Of a DNA stretch of 64,000 nt, positions 57,972 to 64,000 are shown in pieces. Source of the DNA: Brasenia schreberi (Eukaryota > Streptophyta > Magnoliopsida > Nymphaeales > Cabombaceae); the NCBI GenBank assembly GCA_036023115.1, contig JAYKKT010000059.1, forward strand, positions 8,522,001 to 8,586,000, read 5' to 3'. The notes under the pieces are model-generated. The model saw nothing but the letters and a program-made list of their open reading frames with translations, was not told where the DNA came from and did not search any database. Within the stretch, counting starts at the first letter, position 1. Each line of letters starts with the position of its first letter. A program made the translations under genes and the position numbers.

Positions 57972-60900
57972 CTGCAAAAGAACAATTACACGAGCATTCA
58001 ATCAATTTACCATGCAAAATAACTGCAAGAACTTGTAGAACAGAACCTTAGTACCTGAAAAGCTTATCTAATAACTCATCTGCCATGGGCGTGCGCGAGA
58101 ATACTTTATACACATTATCATTGCTGCTGTATCTTTTAAGGACAGAGATAGACGAGAAAGGCAGGCTGCTAATTTCAAGAGTGCCCACAAGCTTAGGAAC
58201 ATCCAATGCCGAATCCAACCCAAAGTAACCCTTGAATTCCAACAGAACATATCAGCAACACCTCTGCTATATCAAGAAAGCCATTACAGAATAGCAAATG
58301 GACGATATGGATGAATACTTACAGGATTCAAGAGGCCCCTAACCAATGTTGCATGTGTATGTTGCAATGTTCTTTTTGGAAGAATGACCAATGGAGAAAA
58401 GCTTATATCAAGTTCGTCGAGTGGAGTTGCAATTACGGCAACATCACAATGATAAGAATTTCCTTGGGAGGAGTTCAATTCATAATAGTCACCATGGTTA
58501 GATAATGATATTATTTCTTCATGCAGATGCAATGAGGCATTTGCTTGTTGAATCAAGCCAGCAGCCAATTGCCAGTTACCGCCAACAACAGACCACAATC
58601 CACCACTAGAGCCTGCTAATGAAACTGCCCCAGCAAATCCACTGATGCTCACATCTTGACCATAATTTATTCTTGTAATAACCTGAAAAAACAACAGTAT
58701 TAGCAAATTAATCACTTCTCTATACAAGACATTCTAGTTAGCCAGCGCAAGTTCTTGAGAGCTGGATACTGTTTTCCGGAAGAGCATGCTCCAAGATTTC
58801 CCTGTACCAACTAAATAACTGTATCACAAGATCGCAAAAAGAAAAGAAACAGACGTATTTCTTGGCAAGTCAAATAAGAGGATATAACATGATGATGTCA
58901 GATACTTCGATGCTTGATACCTGTACTTTTCCAGAGTTCTAATTGGTACTAATTATTTTAAATATTTTTTATGTAACAATTCTAACATAAAGATGGTTTA
59001 CTGCTATGTCAAGAGATATTTTATGAGATATTGAATGTTTTATACTTTTATATTGAATAATAACGTTTAAAAACTGACTTTTTTCTTGTAGTTTCATGAG
59101 ATATTATCAATTATATAGAACAATGTTGTATAGGTACATTAGAAAAAGCTTCAGATATTTATTGATGTAGAAAAAGCTTATGATAGGGTACCGAGGGAGG
59201 TTCTTTGGAGAACTCTGGAAAAAAGAGGTATCCCATTGACATATATTAACCTTATAAGAGACATGTATGATGGTGCAAAAACATGTGTGAGGACTCATGA
59301 AGGAATGACAGACTTCTTTGAAGATAATATTGGGTTACATCAAGGATCAACTTTAAGTCCATACTTATTTATAATGGTGATGGATGAGTTAACAAAACAT
59401 ATTCAAGATGAAGTACCTTGGTGTATGTTATTTGCAGATGACATTGTATTAGTGGAGGAGTCTAAGGAAAAAGTTAATAGAAAATTGGAACTATGGAGAG
59501 AAACATTAGAAAACAAAGGCCTCCGACTTAGTAGAACAAAGACAGAATATATGGAATGTAAGTTTGATCATTTGGCTACTTCAGAGGACATAGAAATTAA
59601 AATTGGCACACATTGCATTCCCCAAAAGGAAAGTTTTAAATACCTAGGGTCAATTTTTCAAAGTGATAGAAGAATTGATGGAGATGTTACACATAGAATT
59701 AATGCTGGTTGGTTAAAATGGAGAGGAGCATCAGGTATTCTTTGTGATAAGAAGATACCATTAAAATTAAAAGGTAAATATTATAGAGCAGCAATTAGGC
59801 CTGCCATGTTTTATGGTTCTGAGTGTTGGGCAGTTAATCATCAACATGTACAAAAGATGCCAGTGACAGAAATGAAGATGTTGAGATGGATGAGTGGTCA
59901 TACAAGAAAAGACCGTATACATAATGAGGTTATTAGAAACAAATTAGGAGTGGCACCAATAGAGGATAAAATGAGAGAACATCGTTTAAGATGGTTTGGA
60001 CATATAGAAAGAAGATCAAAAGAAGAACCTGTAAGAAGGTTAGAAAAACTAAATTTGGAAAGTATTAAAAGAGGTAGAGGACGACCACAAAAGTGTTGGA
60101 AAGAAACAATAAAGAATGATCTAGCTTATTGGGAGTTAACTGCTAACATGGCACACGATAGGGATCTGTGGAAACAAAGAATCCATGTAGCCGACCCCGT
60201 CTAGTATGGGAAAAGGCTTAGTTGTTGTTGTAATGTTGTATAGGTACATACATAAACATTGCCATGTCCCCGCAGCATGACTTTCAAAGTTGTTGTATCC
60301 TGCACTGACAACCGAGTAATGTCCAGTACCCAGACCTCTGTGATGTACGAAGAAATTGTCTTTTGAAAGGTTGGAACAATCTTGCATAAAACTCTAGGGA
60401 CGGGACCCTTTCCACAAGGCCATTGCAGAGTGTCCGTTTTCAGAGAAATGGCACCTATGAGAGTTGAACCCTGACTGCACTGTCATTATATGTTCATATT
60501 AAGAAGCTAAACAACAGAATGTGTAAGATAGGGGGAAAAGATAATTTACAGACTAGTAATTTGAGGCTCTGAATTTCTTCACAATAATGGGAGAAGCTCA
60601 ATCAGATTGAACTTAAGCAAATTTTCATGTCCGAAAATCTCGACGAAAAGATATTATGTCGCAATATATAAACCTCATTGTATTTCACAATCAAAATTTC
60701 CTCTACAATTTTCAGATCAGAAGATAGAAGAATATAAAGGCTGCATCTTAGAGTGTTGGGTATCAGAATGCATGTTACTTTCGTCAACATGCATTTCAGC
60801 TGCAGCAGTCAGATGTCACTTAATACTCTTATATGATTCATAATTTCATTATGTAACTGAAGTGCAGTGTTAAAGTGGATCTGTAAATTATTGATAAACA

Positions 60901-62159
60901 AAACCAAGCAATCACATAAAATCACACTGCAAAGGATGATTCCATAATGGATAAAAATCAATAAATGGCATCTATGCTCTGTATCAAATGAAAAAGGTGC
61001 CTATTTGGGCAGCTAGGAAAAATAAGGCTAATAACTACTTGAAAAGACAATTAGACAACAAGAAACGAAATGGAACAAGTATTGAAGGATTCACCGTAAT
61101 AAGCTCAGATATGAGCAGAGGGGAGAGGCCGGCATCGATCAATTCGTCTTGCAGAGTTCGTTGCGTGAGCTCATACAACAACGTCCACTTCAACATTTCC
61201 TCAACTGAGCTAAAAATTGGTCGATCTTCTTCATAATACCTCAAGAATTTTACCAACATGCTCTGCCCAATCCCATTTACATATAATCAAACAAATAATA
61301 GCACCAACCAATAATTCAATGACGATTACTAAAGGTTCATTTCAACTATGGTGAATTCAAAGGGAAAAGAATTCTCACAACTTGCTTTGTTTGGGAATCT
61401 CTAAGAAGTTGAAAGCGAATTCTCAATCCGTCGAGATACCAAATTTTTGGTACTATAGAAAGGCATGAAAATTCTGAATAATTTCTTGTTATTCTTGACA
61501 AAGAGAATTCTTGTCATTTATCGAGAGTCAGGAACGAAGTAACGAAAGCAAAAGCCCAGATTGTTCCAACAAAATGAAATGTTAAAAAATCCGGAAAACT
61601 CATCAATTCTAACCAAAATCTAAATTTTCGATTGGAGTACCTCGACAAACTTTTGCATTCGGATCAAGGAGAAGCCATAGCGCCGAAACAGCCGAACCGT
61701 ATTGAGAATTCGTATAATCTTCCTCGGTATAAACGATTGGCCATCGGGGAGCGTCTCGAAAACGAAACGCTCGCCGTCCCAAATTCCGAACCATCCATCA
61801 TTGTCGTCGTCTTCTCTATGGATAGTGGTCGTGAGATTGAGCAAGGAAGTGAAGTTGAGGGTGTGAATGTTCTTGGGATGGAGAATGGTTCCCCCGGCCT
61901 CGAACTCGTCGCCAGCAATGCGGACGGTGGCCATCCGGCCACCGACGGCGCCGCGTTTCTCTAATATGAGGATTTCTAAAGGTGGGGAATCCGGGTAGGA
62001 TGAGTCTCTATGTTTGTGTAGAAAGTGTGCAGCAGAGGAGCCAGCGATTCCGCTACCAATTATGCAGATACGACAGGAACGAGAAGACGACGACGAAGAG
62101 GAAGGGGAGAGGAGAAGCAGGACAGCAGTGAAGAGAAGTGAAGTCGTCCAAGGCGCCAT
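57707..62159 (-). CDS. FCLY: Farnesylcysteine lyase, five exons
   Basis: FCLY is an FAD-dependent prenylcysteine oxidase/lyase that breaks farnesylcysteine, released from degraded prenylated proteins, into farnesal and cysteine. In plants it is linked to ABA signalling. Exons (minus): 61641-62159, 61095-61262, 58323-58682, 58055-58230, 57707-57971. They total 1488 nt, 495 aa, with matching phases. A hydrophobic N-terminal signal (residues 1-28, serine-rich end) is followed by the FAD-binding [16 protein letters not shown] (GxGxxG at 35-40) and the AVGGRMATV and GGTILHPKN motifs. Later motifs are [38 protein letters not shown] and [14 protein letters not shown]. An upstream in-frame ATG exists, but the signal peptide favours 62159. 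Intron 2 contains an RTE in the opposite direction. Confidence 0.92.
58055..58230 (-). CDS. FCLY: FCLY exon 4
   Basis: Acceptor AATTCAAG, donor TTCAG|GTACTA, ends in phase 2. Encodes [20 protein letters not shown] to LLDKLF. Confidence 0.88.
58323..58682 (-). CDS. FCLY: FCLY exon 3
   Basis: 120 codons, acceptor TTTTTCAG, donor CCT|GTAAGT. Encodes [20 protein letters not shown] to VRGLLNP. Confidence 0.9.
59140..60231 (+). mobile_element. Young RTE insertion in FCLY intron 2
   Basis: Flanked by a perfect 18-bp duplication AATGTTGTATAGGTACAT (59122-59139 and 60232-60249). The copy is 5' truncated inside the reverse transcriptase but otherwise the least damaged in the window, ending in TTAGTTGTTGTTG. 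It lies antisense to FCLY. Confidence 0.93.
59236..60204 (+). pseudogene. RTE reverse transcriptase C-terminal ORF, open
   Basis: 322 codons without a stop, from [20 protein letters not shown] through the catalytic [25 protein letters not shown], a [11 protein letters not shown] motif, [17 protein letters not shown] and [14 protein letters not shown] to IHVADPV. The endonuclease and the first reverse transcriptase motifs are absent, so it cannot act alone. It serves as the best reference copy for the other RTE fragments here. Confidence 0.85.
61095..61262 (-). CDS. FCLY: FCLY exon 2
   Basis: 56 codons, acceptor TTGGGCAG, donor ACG|GTGAAT. Encodes [20 protein letters not shown] to LLISELIT. 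Confidence 0.88.
61641..62159 (-). CDS. FCLY: FCLY exon 1
   Basis: 173 codons, signal peptide and FAD-binding fold to RMQKFVE, donor GAG|GTACTC. Confidence 0.9.
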
Positions 62160-62237
62160 GAGAGAGAGAGAGAGAGACGGTGTGATATTTACATGGATTA
62201 CATGGAGACAGAATGTCAAGTGGATTGCACGATCTTC

Positions 62238-63812
62238 GACTTGGCTTCTTGTTGACTTGCGTGTTCGTGGATGCAAAGTCGGTAGACTTATTACGAGGAA
62301 ACTATGTGCTCATTTTGTCATTTTTTTATGAGAAAAGTTTAGCGGTTGAGAATAACTCATAAACTATGTTGAAGGAGCACGAAACGGGGGAGGGGGGTCG
62401 GGGGCCACGTTCGTGGGGCGGGGACCTGCTGTTCTCATTCCTTCCCAATTTTCGTTCTCTTGTCTCTGTCCTCCGTTTTTACTTTCCGAATCCGTTTCGT
62501 TTGGGGCATATTCCTGTAAAAAGCAAGAGATTCCCTCTCCATGAACATCCCTATCTAACAGCAGCATTCATCCCTATCTAACATAGCAGCAATCTCTGTA
62601 ATGTCACAATACAATGAATTCGACATACTTGAGCAATGTATCTCTCACCATAGTATCAGTTTTACAGCTTATGCATAACACATTATGTATGCCTTATACA
62701 ATGCATCAAAATATACAATATAGGTGTATTTTGTTGGAGTTGATCCCTTGTCGATGGTACCATTATGAGAGATTTGGCTTGTTGACTTGCGTGGATGCAA
62801 GTCTGTAGACTTGCTTATTACTAGTAAACTATGTGCTCATTTTATTGTTTTTTAATAAAAAAAGTTTGGCGGTTGAGAATAACTCATAAACTATGTTGAA
62901 GGAGCATGAAACGGAGGAGGGGGTCCGAGGCTAGGTTCGTAGGGTGGGGACATGTTCCCATCCTGCCCCAATTTCTGTCAAGAAATTTCGCATTCTCCAT
63001 CCTTGCTTCTGTCTCCCATTTTCACTTTCCGAATCCGTTTCGTCTGGAGCATATCCCTGTGAAGAGCATGAGAGTCTCTCTCATGAACATCCCTATCCAG
63101 CATAACAACAATTACTACAATGTCACAATGCAATGAATTTGCTTGAGTAGTGAGTAGTGTATCTCTCACTGTAGTATCATTTTTTGCAGCTTATGCATAA
63201 CACATTATGTATGTCTTACACGATGCATCAAAATATAGAATATAGGTGTGTTTTGTTGGAGTTGATCACTTATAGATTGCATGATTTTTAAAGATTTGGC
63301 TTGTTAACTTACGTGTTCATGGATGCCAAGTCTGTAGACTTGCTTATCAGTAGGAAACTATGTGCCCATTTTTTTGTTTTTTAATGAGAAAAGTTTGGCG
63401 GCTGAGGATAACTCATAAACTATGTTCAAGGGGGGAATGAAACAGGAAAGGGTCAGAGGCTAGGTTCGTGGGGTGGAGGCTTGTTTTTCCCATCCCCGCC
63501 CCAATTTTCGTCGAGAAATTTTCCATTCTCCATCCTTGTTCCCATCTCTCATTTTTACTTCCCAAATCTATTTCGTTTGGAGCATATCCCTGTAAAGAGC
63601 AAGGAGATTCCCTCCCATGAATTTCCCTATCCAGCATAGCAACAATCAATATAATGTCACAATGTAATGAATTTGATGTCCTTGAGTAGCATATCTCTCA
63701 CCATAGTATCATTTTTACAGCTTATGCATAACACATTATGTATGCCTTGCACGATGAATCATAATATAGGCGTGTTTTGTTGGAGTTGATCTCTTGTAGA
63801 TGACATGATTTT
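62238..63812. repeat. Three tandem copies of a ~525-bp unit
   Basis: Unit starts at 62238, about 62771 and about 63291, each beginning near TTGGCTT.TTGACTTGCGT and containing GCGGTTGAGAATAACTCATAAACT (split here: GCGGTTGAGAATAAC, CTCATAAACT), ATCCGTTTCGTTTGG, and AGCTTATGCATAACACATTA. Copies differ by scattered substitutions and small indels. No coding capacity is shared among copies. The array starts about 80 bp upstream of the FCLY ATG. Confidence 0.85.
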
Positions 63813-64000
63813 TCAATTGTTTGTAAGAATTTAACATCCTAAAAAGAAGGTTAGAATAGTGTTATTCTTCGAGGTGTGATAAACACTAACCTTTAGGTTT
63901 ATTTACTATCACCAATATCAAATAATCGAATGCAATGGACCTCAAAAAATACTTTTAAGATACAACGAAGACCCTCGATTCGTAGACAAATCGGTAAAAC

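Noticed and set aside
62238..63812. CRISPR-like or satellite array
   Set aside because: Only three units of about 525 bp without short direct repeats and spacers. It is a plain tandem duplication in a plant nuclear genome.

Overview
The window is nuclear DNA of a flowering plant. It carries plant genes with GT-AG introns and large amounts of decayed RTE-type LINE, Copia, Gypsy and hAT sequence. I cannot assign a species or order from the sequence alone.

Three host genes can be read complete. (1) RAD9, the checkpoint-clamp subunit, on the + strand at 13132-45996. It has nine exons whose lengths sum to 1320 nt (439 aa), spread over almost 33 kb. Intron 1 is 8.8 kb and intron 5 is 20.5 kb, and both are filled with nested transposons. 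(2) A type II prohibitin (PHB), + strand, 50464-54805, five coding exons, 286 aa. (3) Farnesylcysteine lyase (FCLY), - strand, 57707-62159, five exons, 495 aa. At the left edge, 2503-2628 is the last coding exon of UFD1; the rest of that gene lies outside the window.

Layout. 1-2405: one RTE inside another. 2503-2628: UFD1 terminal exon. 2629-5822: mostly anonymous DNA with tRNA-like SINE candidates. 5823-11050: a decayed Copia element (- strand) broken by an RTE. 13132-22898: RAD9 exons 1-5. Intron 1 holds a four-level nest: an RTE with a 19-bp target duplication contains an inverted RTE and a Pack-type element carrying UTP20 exons, which itself contains a non-autonomous hAT. It also holds a hAT-like element carrying an RRM exon. 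22899-43362: RAD9 intron 5, with a Copia element hit by a second RRM-carrying element and by an RTE (the RTE having acquired an OPR first-exon segment), a hAT inverted pair with arms of about 2 kb, a Gypsy element with rearranged and inverted LTRs, and two further RTE copies. 43363-45996: RAD9 exons 6-9. 45997-48840: repeats and a small hAT-like element. 48900-54805: PHB with a 5'UTR intron. 55330-55819: exon-like pieces I could not identify. 57707-62159: FCLY with an RTE in intron 2. 62238-63812: three tandem copies of a unit of about 525 bp in the FCLY upstream region.

The main themes are one RTE family inserted repeatedly in and around host genes (several copies with readable target-site duplications), three independent captures of host gene fragments by mobile DNA (UTP20, an hnRNP1-type RRM, OPR), and a long inverted hAT repeat inside a transcribed intron. 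The host genes have separate roles (DNA-damage checkpoint, mitochondrial scaffold, prenylcysteine breakdown, ubiquitin-dependent protein extraction), and I see no functional link among them. All splice sites were placed by eye from GT/AG dinucleotides, reading phase and remembered family sequences.
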